Assembly (NCBI RefSeq): GCF_003970385.1
Contig: NZ_RXZH01000002.1
Location: 1 to 64,000 of the forward strand
Source of the DNA: Vibrio aquaticus
GTDB taxonomy: Bacteria > Pseudomonadota > Gammaproteobacteria > Enterobacterales > Vibrionaceae
Reading direction: 5' to 3'
DNA: 64,000 nucleotides
Shown piece by piece: positions 49,880-58,049 of the stretch. The translations under genes and the position numbers were made by a program. Under the pieces are notes generated by a model. The model was not told the DNA's origin. It did no database searches and worked only from the letters and a program-made list of their open reading frames with translations. Position 1 is the first letter of the stretch. Every line of letters begins with the position of its first letter.

Positions 49880-50039
49880 CCTGTCATCTAGTCGGTGTTT
49901 CACTGACAAGTTGAGCAAGATGACACTTCCTTTTGAAGGCTGACTTTACTTTCTCCTAATCAGGAAACTGATTATTTCAATTGGCGTAAGTTAATTGCTT
50001 TATATATTCCAACCACACAGTTCTGTGTGGTTTTTTTTT
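49880..50039 (+). ncRNA. Candidate small RNA upstream of fadI
   Basis: Proposed from structure only. A perfect TAATCAG-GAAA-CTGATTA hairpin is followed 36 bp later by a strong terminator with nine T residues, and no open reading frame leads into it. A TATAGT -10-like element lies at 49870-49875, so the transcript would be about 160 nt. The 5' end is uncertain. It could instead be the end of a longer antisense transcript. Confidence 0.4.
50011..50039 (+). terminator. Orphan plus-strand terminator
   Basis: AACCACACA / TGTGTGGTT stem with a GTTC-type loop and a T run on the plus strand only; the minus strand lacks a T tail. The nearest upstream genes are on the minus strand. Confidence 0.88.
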
Positions 50040-50197
50040 GCCTCGATGTCTTAGCATGATCTAATTGACACAATCTTAACTCTATTCGCATTCTGTACAG
50101 TATCATTGGTCGTACACTCTTTCATACTCGTGTAATCTGCCTGAAGTCACGTTTATTCAAACGAGCGTTTGATTGATTTAACACTCTCGTTACAATG

Positions 50198-50214
50198 TTT
50201 CTGGTCAGACCTCT
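50198..50214. promoter_or_regulatory. FadR-like operator upstream of fadI
   Basis: TTTCTGGTCAGACCTCT matches the FadR consensus core CTGGTCNGACC exactly. It lies 18 bp before the fadI start codon, a position suited to repression. FadR repression of beta-oxidation genes, relieved by acyl-CoA, is established in gammaproteobacteria. Confidence 0.78.
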
Positions 50215-50232
50215 AAAATCTAAGGAGCAACA

Positions 50233-51540
50233 ATGAGCAAGCAGGAAGTGAAAACTCGCTCAGGAGAACGTGTCGCGATAGTCGCAGGTTTGCGAACGCC
50301 ATTTGCACGTCAAAGCACAGAATTTAGCCAAGTACCCGCGATTGATCTAGGTAAAATGGTGGTGAGCGATATGCTTGCTCGCACAGACATTGATCCTAAG
50401 TTGATTGAACAAGTGGTATTTGGTCAAGTCGTTCAAATGCCAGAAGCACCAAATATTGCACGTGAAATCGTGCTTGGTACGGGCATGGACATTAATACAG
50501 ACGCTTACAGTGTGACGCGTGCCTGTGCGACCAGCTTCCAATCCGCTGTCAATGTTGCGGAAAGCATTATGGCTGGCTCAATTGATGTCGGTATAGCAGG
50601 GGGAGCAGACTCTTCTTCCGTCTTGCCTATTGGGGTATCGAAAAAGCTTGCGGCTAACTTACTCGCGTTAAGCAAAACAAAGACGCTAAGCCAAAAACTC
50701 AATATCCTCAAAACTCTATCATTTAAAGACCTCATGCCTGTTCCACCTGCAGTGGCTGAATATTCAACAGGGTTGTCGATGGGCCAAACTGCGGAACAAA
50801 TGGCAAAATCTCACGGTATCACTCGTCAAGAGCAAGATGCACTTGCTCACCGCTCACACACCCTGGCCGCTCAAGCTTGGAACGACGGTAAGATTGAAGG
50901 GGAGGTCATGACCGCATTCCCTGAACCGTATAAAAAGTGGATTTCAAAAGACAATAATATTCGTGAAGACTCAACCATTGAAGGCTACGCGAAACTGCGC
51001 CCTGCGTTTGATAGGCAGTATGGTAGCGTAACGGCTGCAAACAGTACGCCTTTAACCGATGGTGCTGCAGCGATTATGTTGATGCGTGAAGGCAAAGCCA
51101 AAGAACTTGGTTTAGATATTATGGGCTATATCCGCTCATACGCATTCTCTGCTATCGGTGTAGAGAAAGATATGTTGATGGGGCCGTCATACGCGACACC
51201 GATGGCATTAGATCGCGCTGGAATTTCACTAGGCGATCTAACACTTATCGATATGCACGAAGCGTTTGCTGCTCAGGCGCTGTCAAACGTCAAAATGTTT
51301 GCTAGCGACAAGTTTGCCCAAGAAAAGCTCGGTAGAGCAAAAGCGATCGGTGAGATCGATATGGACAGATTTAACGTGTTAGGCGGTTCTATCGCTTATG
51401 GTCACCCATTTGCCGCAACGGGTGCTCGCATGATCACGCAAACATTACGTGAACTGCAACGTCGTGGTGGTGGCTTAGCGTTGAATACAGCATGTGCCGC
51501 AGGTGGTTTAGGCGCAGCGATGGTACTGGAGGTAGAGTAA
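50233..51540 (+). CDS. fadI: 3-ketoacyl-CoA thiolase FadI
   Basis: 435 residues. Acylation cysteine Cys98 in [13 protein letters not shown], second active-site region [20 protein letters not shown] and third [17 protein letters not shown]. The length and sequence match the anaerobic-type thiolase FadI rather than FadA. It cleaves 3-ketoacyl-CoA to acetyl-CoA. AAGGAG precedes the ATG. The stop overlaps the fadJ start (TAATG). Confidence 0.95.
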   Translation: MSKQEVKTRSGERVAIVAGLRTPFARQSTEFSQVPAIDLGKMVVSDMLARTDIDPKLIEQVVFGQVVQMPEAPNIAREIVLGTGMDINTDAYSVTRACATSFQSAVNVAESIMAGSIDVGIAGGADSSSVLPIGVSKKLAANLLALSKTKTLSQKLNILKTLSFKDLMPVPPAVAEYSTGLSMGQTAEQMAKSHGITRQEQDALAHRSHTLAAQAWNDGKIEGEVMTAFPEPYKKWISKDNNIREDSTIEGYAKLRPAFDRQYGSVTAANSTPLTDGAAAIMLMREGKAKELGLDIMGYIRSYAFSAIGVEKDMLMGPSYATPMALDRAGISLGDLTLIDMHEAFAAQALSNVKMFASDKFAQEKLGRAKAIGEIDMDRFNVLGGSIAYGHPFAATGARMITQTLRELQRRGGGLALNTACAAGGLGAAMVLEVE

Positions 51541-53663
51541 TGAGCGAACAAACAGCATTTAATTTAACTATTGATGAACAAAGTATCGCTTGGTTATCTA
51601 TCGATGTTCCAGGCGAGAAAATGAATACCTTACAAGCGGCGTTTGCAGAAGAAATGGAAGCGATCTTCGGGCAACTTACAGAAAAGAAAGCCGAAATAAA
51701 GGGTTTGATCGTTCACTCTTTAAAACCTGATAACTTTATTGCCGGTGCCGATGTACGCATGCTTGATGCCTGTACCAGTGCACAAGAAGCACAAGCGTTG
51801 GCAGAGAAAGGTCAACAGATGTTTAAGCAGCTTGAAGACCTACCGTATCCGGTTGTGGCTGCGATTCATGGCCCGTGTTTAGGGGGCGGTTTAGAGCTTG
51901 CTCTTGCTTGTGATTACCGAGTATGTACCGATTCCGATAAAACCCGTTTAGGTTTACCTGAAGTTCAACTTGGACTGCTGCCAGGCTCTGGCGGTACACA
52001 ACGTTTGCCTCGCCTTGTTGGCTTATTACCATCATTGGATCTTATTCTTACGGGTAAACAGCTGCGAGCGAAAAAGGCGAAAAAGCTGGGTGTCGCTGAT
52101 GCCGTGGTACCAGAGACGGTACTACTGGACGTAGCGAAGAGTTTTGTCGAAAAGAATCAAGGCAAGAAAAAGAAAGCTCGTAAAGCATCAACAAAAGAGA
52201 AGTTAATATCGAAAACTGGCTTGGGTCGCAAGGTTATTTTTGAACAAGCGGCGAAAAAAACCAATGAGAAAACCCGTGGTAATTACCCTGCGGCAGATGC
52301 GATCTTAGATGTCATTCGTCACGGTCTAGAGAAAGGCTTCGACAGTGGTCTTAAGCGAGAAGCTGAGCGTTTTGGTGAGCTTGTGATGACTTCTGAGTCG
52401 AAAGCGTTACGTTCGATTTTCTTTGCGACGACCGAAATGAAAAAAGAGAATGGCACTGATGCTGATCCGAATCCAGTCGGTCGAGCGGCCGTATTAGGTG
52501 GCGGTCTAATGGGGGCGGGCATCAGCCATGTGAGTGTGGCAAAAGCCAAAGTGCCCGTTCGTATCAAAGATGTATCGAATGATGGCGTGCTGAATGCACT
52601 TAAGTACAACTATAAGTTGTTTGAGAAGCAGAGAAAGCGTCGCATCATTTCTAAAGCGGATCTTCAGAGCAAAATGCTTCAGCTATCTGGTGGTGTAGAT
52701 TTTACTCAGTTTAATCACACGGATATCGTGATTGAAGCGGTGTTTGAAGATCTTAACTTAAAGCAGCAGATGGTGGCTGATATCGAGGCGAATGCGAAAG
52801 AAAGCACCATTTTCGCAACCAATACCTCCTCATTGCCGATTCATCAAATTGCGGAAAAGGCTGAGCGCCCTGAAAATGTTGTTGGCCTGCATTACTTCAG
52901 CCCGGTTGAAAAAATGCCGTTAGTTGAGGTTATCCCTCATGAAACAACGTCAGATGAAACCATTTCGACAGTAGTTGAGTTCGCTCGTAAGCAAGGTAAA
53001 ACGCCAATCGTGGTAAAAGATTGTGCGGGTTTCTATGTTAACCGCATTCTTGCACCATACATGAATGAAGCGGCGCAAGTTCTGTTGGCAAACGAGCCGA
53101 TTGAGCAACTCGATACCGCACTCCTTAATTTTGGTTTCCCTGTTGGCCCAATCACCTTATTGGATGAAGTGGGTGTTGATATTGGCGCTAAAATCATGCC
53201 AATTCTGGTTGCCGAGCTTGGTGGCCGATTCCAAGGGCCGGACGTATTCGACAAGTTGTTGAATGATGGTCGTAAAGGTCGCAAGAGCGGTAAAGGCTTC
53301 TATACCTACAAAGGTAAGAAGAAAGAGGTCGACAAGTCAGTGTACAAACTGCTTGGCTTGAATCCAGAGTCGAAACTGTCAGAGAAAGACCTTGCGATGC
53401 GCTGTGTATTGCCAATGTTGAATGAAGCGGTTCGATGCTTGGATGAAGGCATTATTCGTAGCCCAAGAGATGGCGATATTGGCGCAATCTTTGGTATTGG
53501 CTTCCCACCTTTCCTTGGTGGTCCATTCCGTTACATGGATCAAATCGGAATAAAGAAACTGGTTGAGATCATGAACGATCATGCGCAGAAGTATGGAGAT
53601 CGTTTTGCCCCGTGTGATGGACTGCTGACTCGAGCCGGTCTGGACGCTAAGTTCTATGACTAA
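51540..53663 (+). CDS. fadJ: Fatty acid oxidation complex alpha subunit FadJ
   Basis: 707 residues from the ATG at 51540; a longer frame starts inside fadI and is not used. The N-terminal enoyl-CoA hydratase domain has the oxyanion motifs [11 protein letters not shown] and [19 protein letters not shown]. The C-terminal hydroxyacyl-CoA dehydrogenase has [18 protein letters not shown] (NAD binding) and [19 protein letters not shown] basic linker KKKKARKAS lies between them. It forms a complex with FadI. Confidence 0.96.
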   Translation: MSEQTAFNLTIDEQSIAWLSIDVPGEKMNTLQAAFAEEMEAIFGQLTEKKAEIKGLIVHSLKPDNFIAGADVRMLDACTSAQEAQALAEKGQQMFKQLEDLPYPVVAAIHGPCLGGGLELALACDYRVCTDSDKTRLGLPEVQLGLLPGSGGTQRLPRLVGLLPSLDLILTGKQLRAKKAKKLGVADAVVPETVLLDVAKSFVEKNQGKKKKARKASTKEKLISKTGLGRKVIFEQAAKKTNEKTRGNYPAADAILDVIRHGLEKGFDSGLKREAERFGELVMTSESKALRSIFFATTEMKKENGTDADPNPVGRAAVLGGGLMGAGISHVSVAKAKVPVRIKDVSNDGVLNALKYNYKLFEKQRKRRIISKADLQSKMLQLSGGVDFTQFNHTDIVIEAVFEDLNLKQQMVADIEANAKESTIFATNTSSLPIHQIAEKAERPENVVGLHYFSPVEKMPLVEVIPHETTSDETISTVVEFARKQGKTPIVVKDCAGFYVNRILAPYMNEAAQVLLANEPIEQLDTALLNFGFPVGPITLLDEVGVDIGAKIMPILVAELGGRFQGPDVFDKLLNDGRKGRKSGKGFYTYKGKKKEVDKSVYKLLGLNPESKLSEKDLAMRCVLPMLNEAVRCLDEGIIRSPRDGDIGAIFGIGFPPFLGGPFRYMDQIGIKKLVEIMNDHAQKYGDRFAPCDGLLTRAGLDAKFYD

Positions 53664-53678
53664 TTAGAATTTATCCCA

Positions 53679-53707
53679 TAGGCGAACCGAGAGGTTCGCC
53701 TTTTTTG
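53679..53707 (+). terminator. Terminator after fadJ
   Basis: AGGCGAACC / GGTTCGCCT stem with a GAGA loop and a T run, 16 bp after the fadJ stop codon. Confidence 0.88.
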
Positions 53708-53759
53708 TGCCTGAGAGTTATCATCAACAAGACAATAAAAAAATGAGAAAGGACTTTAA

Positions 53760-54308
53760 ATGGATGCGTTAGATTTGTTGCTCAACCGCCGCTCAATTGC
53801 GAAGCTGTCTGATCCGGCTCCTGAAGGGAAAGCCCTAGAAAACATCATTCGAGCTGGGCTTCGAGCACCTGACCACGCAGGATTGACTCCGTGGCGCTTT
53901 GTGATTGCTCAAGGTGAAGGGCTCAGTAAATTATCAGAGATTCTTGTTAGAGCCGCTCAAGCAGAGAACAGTGAACAAGCGGTACTAGATAAAGTAAAAA
54001 ATGCGCCATTTCGCGCGCCAATGGTGATCACTGTGATTGCCAAAGTAACAGAGCATGAGAAAGTGCCCTATTTGGAGCAACACTTGTCGGCGGGCTGTGC
54101 TGTTCAAGCTATGCAGATGGCAGCGGTAGCACAGGGGTTCCAAGGCTTTTGGCGTTCAGGTAAGTGGATGTTCCACCCTGAAGTCCATCAAGCGTTTGGT
54201 CTGGAAGAGGGCGATGAAATTGTCGGCTTCCTTTATTTAGGGACTCCGGGATGTACGCCGATGAAAGTGCCAGAGCGTGATTTAAGTAAGTTCGTTGAAT
54301 ACCTTTAA
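53760..54308 (+). CDS. ydjA: YdjA-like NAD(P)H nitroreductase
   Basis: 182 residues, the compact YdjA form of the nitroreductase fold. Flavin-binding RRSIAKLSDPAPEG and GLRAPDHAGLTPWRFV are present, as is AVAQGFQGFWRSGKWMFHPE. It probably reduces nitroaromatic or other electrophilic substrates as an FMN homodimer; the natural substrate is unknown. GAAAGGA precedes the ATG. Confidence 0.9.
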   Translation: MDALDLLLNRRSIAKLSDPAPEGKALENIIRAGLRAPDHAGLTPWRFVIAQGEGLSKLSEILVRAAQAENSEQAVLDKVKNAPFRAPMVITVIAKVTEHEKVPYLEQHLSAGCAVQAMQMAAVAQGFQGFWRSGKWMFHPEVHQAFGLEEGDEIVGFLYLGTPGCTPMKVPERDLSKFVEYL

Positions 54309-54334
54309 TCGGTAAATTGTTTTGTTTAGGTAAC

Positions 54335-54369
54335 AAAAAGAGCTTGGCAAAAACCAAGCTCTTTTGTCA
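54335..54369. terminator. Bidirectional terminator between ydjA and aphB
   Basis: AAAAGAGCTTGG / CCAAGCTCTTTT stem around a short A-rich loop, with T-rich ends on both strands. It separates two convergent genes. Confidence 0.86.
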
Positions 54370-54378
54370 TCTCTGGAC

Positions 54379-55254
54379 TTAGTGAATGTGGTAAGCAATC
54401 ACGAAATCGATGAACAAACGGACTTTTTCTGGCAAGTGATCTTTATGGTTGTACAGCATATAGATATCACGAGGGTTGGCACTCCAGTTTTCGAGAACGC
54501 GTACCAAACTGCCATCATCAATATACTCTTTGATCATTACATCCGGCATGAGTGTAATGCCCAAGCCGTCAGAACAAGCACTGCGAACCACATTCAATGT
54601 ATCGGCTTGGAAGCGGCCTTTGTCGTTGTTGATAGAAATCTCGCCACTGCCATTACTCAATTGCCATTTCAGCAGTGGGGCACCTTTTAACAGGGAATGC
54701 TGGTGCAGTTCCTCTGCATGCTTTGGCGCAGGGCTGTGTTTGAGGTACTCAGGGCTTGCAACCAAAATATCCTCGACAGAGCTGATCTTACGAGCAATTA
54801 AGCTTGAATCTCTTTGTGGACCCACGCGGAAGATGACATCCCATTCGGTAGGATCCAGTTGATCGGCTTGATTGCTAGTGGTCAGCTCAATGTTGATCTC
54901 TGGGTACTTGAGCATGAAGCCATTGAACATCGGCATCATCATTCGTTTAGTGAGGTTAGATGGAGCGATAATACGGATTTTGCCTGCCGCGCCTCGACAC
55001 TCATCAGTGATCTCTTCCGCTGCTGACGTCAATCGGTTTAGCAATGGAGAACACTCGCTGAAGAAACGTTCTCCTGCTTCCGTCAGAGAAAGCTTGCGTG
55101 CATGGCGATTGAGCAGGCGTAGGTTGAGCGACTCTTCCAATGCTTGAATGCGTCGTGTAATTGTCGCAACAGGAATCATCGTTTTTCTGGAAGTTGCGGT
55201 GTAGCTTCCATTTTCTACAACAAGCCTAAATAGGTTTAGATCATCTAATTTCAT
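54379..55254 (-). CDS. aphB: LysR-type regulator AphB
   Basis: 291 residues from the ATG at 55254 (MKLDDLNLFRLVVENGSYTA); a GTG four codons upstream is the alternative. The LysR helix-turn-helix (PVATITRRIQALEESLNLRL) is followed by a substrate domain with NLTKRMMMPMFNGFMLKYPE. The sequence and its place beside fadIJ and a response regulator match V. cholerae AphB, the activator of tcpPH and of acid/anaerobic responses. The cysteine in NVVRSACSDGLG (about residue 227) corresponds to the thiol switch reported for V. cholerae. Confidence 0.85.
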   Translation of the reverse strand: MKLDDLNLFRLVVENGSYTATSRKTMIPVATITRRIQALEESLNLRLLNRHARKLSLTEAGERFFSECSPLLNRLTSAAEEITDECRGAAGKIRIIAPSNLTKRMMMPMFNGFMLKYPEINIELTTSNQADQLDPTEWDVIFRVGPQRDSSLIARKISSVEDILVASPEYLKHSPAPKHAEELHQHSLLKGAPLLKWQLSNGSGEISINNDKGRFQADTLNVVRSACSDGLGITLMPDVMIKEYIDDGSLVRVLENWSANPRDIYMLYNHKDHLPEKVRLFIDFVIAYHIH

Positions 55255-55501
55255 TGTGTCGGACACACTTTTTTACGAATTTGGTTAATTTATATCTATA
55301 TCAAATGTCAAAGCTTGAGTCACATCAACAAGTTTATCGATATTTGATATTCCATACATATAGTATGCAACAAGGATTCAAAGTGGAAGATTTGTATAAA
55401 TCGACGTTCAAGACTACTTTTTAAGGAGTGTTTGAAATTACCAATAACAATAACAATAAAATGTGAGTATTACTCCTAATAGTTGTGTGAGGCGCAGGTG
55501 T

Positions 55502-56602
55502 ATGCATAAAACAATTGAAGTTGGAACCAGTGCGGCTATGCCTGTCGCCCCGGCTGAAAAACTGATCATGTTAGTAGATGACGATCCGATCTTTCGCCAT
55601 ATCACGTCCGAGTTTTTAAAGGTTCAAGGTTATCTTGTTGTTGAAGCTGAAGATGGCTTGGATGGCCTTAAAAAACTGCGTAGCTGTGAACCTGACCTTA
55701 TACTGTGCGATCTGTCGATGCCTGTCCTAGATGGTATCGAGTTTGTCGAAGAAGTGAGCCTTGAATACCCTTCCATGCCATTGATTGTTGTGTCTGCAAC
55801 GGATGAGATAGCCGATGTCGCCAAGGCGCTCCGTTTTGGCATTAAAGATTTTCTACCTAAACCTATTAGCAACCATGAACACTTAGCCAACGCGATAGAA
55901 AATACGCTGTATGATTCGGACAACCACCTGAGTGACCAGCGTGATTTTTCTAGCCAATGGTTTCGAATTGATAGCGGTGATGTGCCAGAAGAGCAAGAAC
56001 TTCACTGGCATCTTGAGTACTTAGAAGAGAATCCGAGTGCGGCGAAAGACTTGCTACACGCGCTGTTACCAGACAAGGATACTTCTCAGGGAGATTGGAA
56101 GGTCGGTTATCGCTTACTTCAATCGACTGATGTCATGCCTTTGGTGTTTGATTATGCTTGGTTGATGAATGGGCAATTTGCTTTCTATCTTGTGGATTCT
56201 GCAAGCGAAGGCCAGCATGGCGCAGCGACGACCTTATTAGTCCGAGCACTCTTTCACGATTACCTACGAAATTTAAAATGTTTTAACGCTGATCTAAAAG
56301 ATATTGCGACTTTGGTTGAGAAGGGAATCAAATGCTCGGAGTGCAGTACGCCAGTTAAAGCTTTGTTTGGTATCGCTGATCTGGCGACAGGGACACTTTC
56401 TGTTCTTCCTGCAGGCTTAGATGCTCAATGGTCAAATGGTTATATCTCTCAGCATATTTCGGCAGGTGTGAACCTAGGAGAAAACTGCGTTAAGAACTTT
56501 ATTACAACCGATTTACACATTCAGTCCGCTTGCCAAATCTCCTTAAGCCGCTTGGGATCGAGCAGTTTTAGCTTAGATATTTATCGAGGTGCCAACGCTT
56601 AG
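55502..56602 (+). CDS. rssB: RssB-like response regulator with PP2C-like output domain
   Basis: 366 residues from the ATG at 55502 (MHKTIEVGTSAAM). The receiver domain (about 20-140) has LIMLVDDDPIFRH, phospho-acceptor Asp70 in LILCDLSMPVLDG and KPIS. The C-terminal about 200 residues resemble a degenerate PP2C/SpoIIE phosphatase fold (VFDYAWLMNGQFAFYLVDSA, LFGIADLATGTLSVLPAGLD). This layout is that of RssB, which delivers RpoS to ClpXP. The alternative is an active SpoIIE-type phosphatase. Divergent from aphB. Confidence 0.72.
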   Translation: MHKTIEVGTSAAMPVAPAEKLIMLVDDDPIFRHITSEFLKVQGYLVVEAEDGLDGLKKLRSCEPDLILCDLSMPVLDGIEFVEEVSLEYPSMPLIVVSATDEIADVAKALRFGIKDFLPKPISNHEHLANAIENTLYDSDNHLSDQRDFSSQWFRIDSGDVPEEQELHWHLEYLEENPSAAKDLLHALLPDKDTSQGDWKVGYRLLQSTDVMPLVFDYAWLMNGQFAFYLVDSASEGQHGAATTLLVRALFHDYLRNLKCFNADLKDIATLVEKGIKCSECSTPVKALFGIADLATGTLSVLPAGLDAQWSNGYISQHISAGVNLGENCVKNFITTDLHIQSACQISLSRLGSSSFSLDIYRGANA

Positions 56603-56760
56603 TCGCATCATTAACAGTTTTGTAATAACCCTTTTTTTGTTCGGTGTTTGTCCTGCGACGATTAGGGTATAGTCCGCCATAAACAAAAATAGCCCAACTT
56701 ATTAACATTTGATTAATTGTTGATTGGGCAAGTCACTTTCAATATTAGAGAAGCAAGCTC

Positions 56761-56892
56761 ATGGCAGACAAAGACTTTAAAGAACCTTATAATATCTTTT
56801 ACTTTTTAGGGTTTATTGCTGTACTCCTTATTCCCACGTTACCAGCAACGCTGACTTGGATTCGAGTACTGAACGGATACGCGGGCTTCTAA
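56761..56892 (+). CDS. Small 43-residue membrane protein
   Basis: The frame reads MADKDFKEPYNIFYFLGF, then IAVLLIPTLPATLTWIRVLN and GYAGF, then stop. One central hydrophobic helix (about 15-37) with a charged N-terminus. An AGAGAAG sequence lies 10 bases before the ATG, a usable ribosome site. It sits alone between the RssB-like gene and ybaN. I do not recognise a named family. The start, SD site, composition and position make it a credible gene that short-ORF cut-offs would miss. Confidence 0.65.
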   Translation: MADKDFKEPYNIFYFLGFIAVLLIPTLPATLTWIRVLNGYAGF

Positions 56893-56916
56893 ATTCCGCT
56901 CACGGAGCATGCCATC

Positions 56917-57306
56917 ATTATTCGCAGACTTTTTCTCAATGCTGTTGGTATGCTTAGCCTTATTCTAGGCATTATTGGTATCTTCCTCCCTCTTTTACCG
57001 ACGACTCCTTTCATCTTGCTGTCGAGTGCATGCTTCATGCGCAGCAGCCCTCGATTCCATCGTTGGTTACATCAGCATCCTACATTCGGTCCTATACTGG
57101 ATAACTGGCAGCAAAATCGTGCAGTAACATCGACAGTTAAAACACGTGGCTCCCTTTGGATTATTGCGAGCTTTACGTTCTCGATTTGGTTCGTCCCTCA
57201 CTTTTGGTTAAAGATTATGCTAGTGGTTATGCTGGTGGTGTTACTGAGTTGGTTTATTCGCCTACCTGTGACTGAGTACCTTGCCGATAGCAAAGAAAAT
57301 CACTAA
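56917..57306 (+). CDS. ybaN: YbaN (DUF454) family inner membrane protein, possible non-AUG start
   Basis: 118 residues if read from the first standard start (ATG 56950), 129 if read from an ATT at 56917. The family signature LPLLPTTPFILLSSACFMRS and SSPRFHRWLHQHPTFGPIL are clear. The in-frame codons before 56950 (IIRRLFLNAVG) align with the E. coli YbaN N-terminus, and GGAG lies at 56904-56907, but no ATG, GTG or TTG is available there. Function unknown. The end of the gene is secure, the start is not. Confidence 0.75.
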   Translation: MIRRLFLNAVGMLSLILGIIGIFLPLLPTTPFILLSSACFMRSSPRFHRWLHQHPTFGPILDNWQQNRAVTSTVKTRGSLWIIASFTFSIWFVPHFWLKIMLVVMLVVLLSWFIRLPVTEYLADSKENH

Positions 57307-57474
57307 GATTGCTAAGAAGTGTGCCCACATTTTTTAGTGGGCGTTTGTTTTTATAGGCACAACGAACCACGGAAGCAGTTTCAGTTTCTTCATTGGTTAG
57401 ATTGTGCTGAGAACCATGCTAATCGTGGCGTAACATTAGCTACCCACATCAATAGCCAATCTAAGTATAAAATT

Positions 57475-58020
57475 ATGACGACTGAAACGATTTCTTTGAT
57501 CAAAGCAAGCATCAAAAGCATTCCTGATTACCCAAAACCAGGTATTTTATTCCGTGACGTAACCAGTCTTATGGAAGACGCAAAAGCTTACCAAGCGACT
57601 ATTCAGCTGTTGGTAGAAAAGTATAAAGACATGGGGTTCACCAAGATCGTTGGTACAGAAGCTCGCGGTTTCCTGTTTGGTGCTCCTCTTGCTTTAGAAC
57701 TTGGTTTAGGGTTTGTGCCTGTTCGTAAACCGGGCAAACTTCCACGTGCGACGGTTGCTCAGTCATACGAACTTGAGTACGGCACGGACACATTAGAAAT
57801 TCACACAGATGCAATCTCTGAAGGTGACAAAGTATTGGTTGTCGACGATCTTCTGGCGACTGGCGGTACCATTGAAGCGACGACTCAACTTATTCGTCAA
57901 CTAGGCGGTGTTGTTGAGCACGCAGCATTTGTGATTAACCTTCCTGAAATCGGTGGTGATAAACGTCTTGAAGGCTTGGGCCTTAATGTTTACAGCATTT
58001 GTGAGTTTGAAGGTCATTAA
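57475..58020 (+). CDS. apt: Adenine phosphoribosyltransferase
   Basis: 181 residues from the ATG at 57475 ([20 protein letters not shown]); the frame runs back to 57319 without family similarity. The PRPP motif [13 protein letters not shown] and the adenine-binding [12 protein letters not shown] are intact. It salvages adenine to AMP. apt-dnaX-ybaB-recR is a common gammaproteobacterial order. Confidence 0.96.
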   Translation: MTTETISLIKASIKSIPDYPKPGILFRDVTSLMEDAKAYQATIQLLVEKYKDMGFTKIVGTEARGFLFGAPLALELGLGFVPVRKPGKLPRATVAQSYELEYGTDTLEIHTDAISEGDKVLVVDDLLATGGTIEATTQLIRQLGGVVEHAAFVINLPEIGGDKRLEGLGLNVYSICEFEGH

Positions 58021-58049
58021 TCGGGTAGGTTATTAGTGGGTATAGTTTC

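Larger units (their letters stand above)
49655..50232. other. 578-bp intergenic region, sigma factor to fadI
   Basis: No protein gene is convincing. The left part holds the minus-strand sigma factor promoter. The middle carries a 7-bp stem with GAAA loop (49957-49974) and a plus-strand intrinsic terminator (50011-50039) without an upstream plus-strand gene. The right part holds the fadI promoter and FadR-like site. Confidence 0.8.

Noticed and set aside
57319..57474. Longer apt reading beginning MCPHFLVG
   Set aside because: The family starts at [10 protein letters not shown]; the upstream part has no conserved residues.
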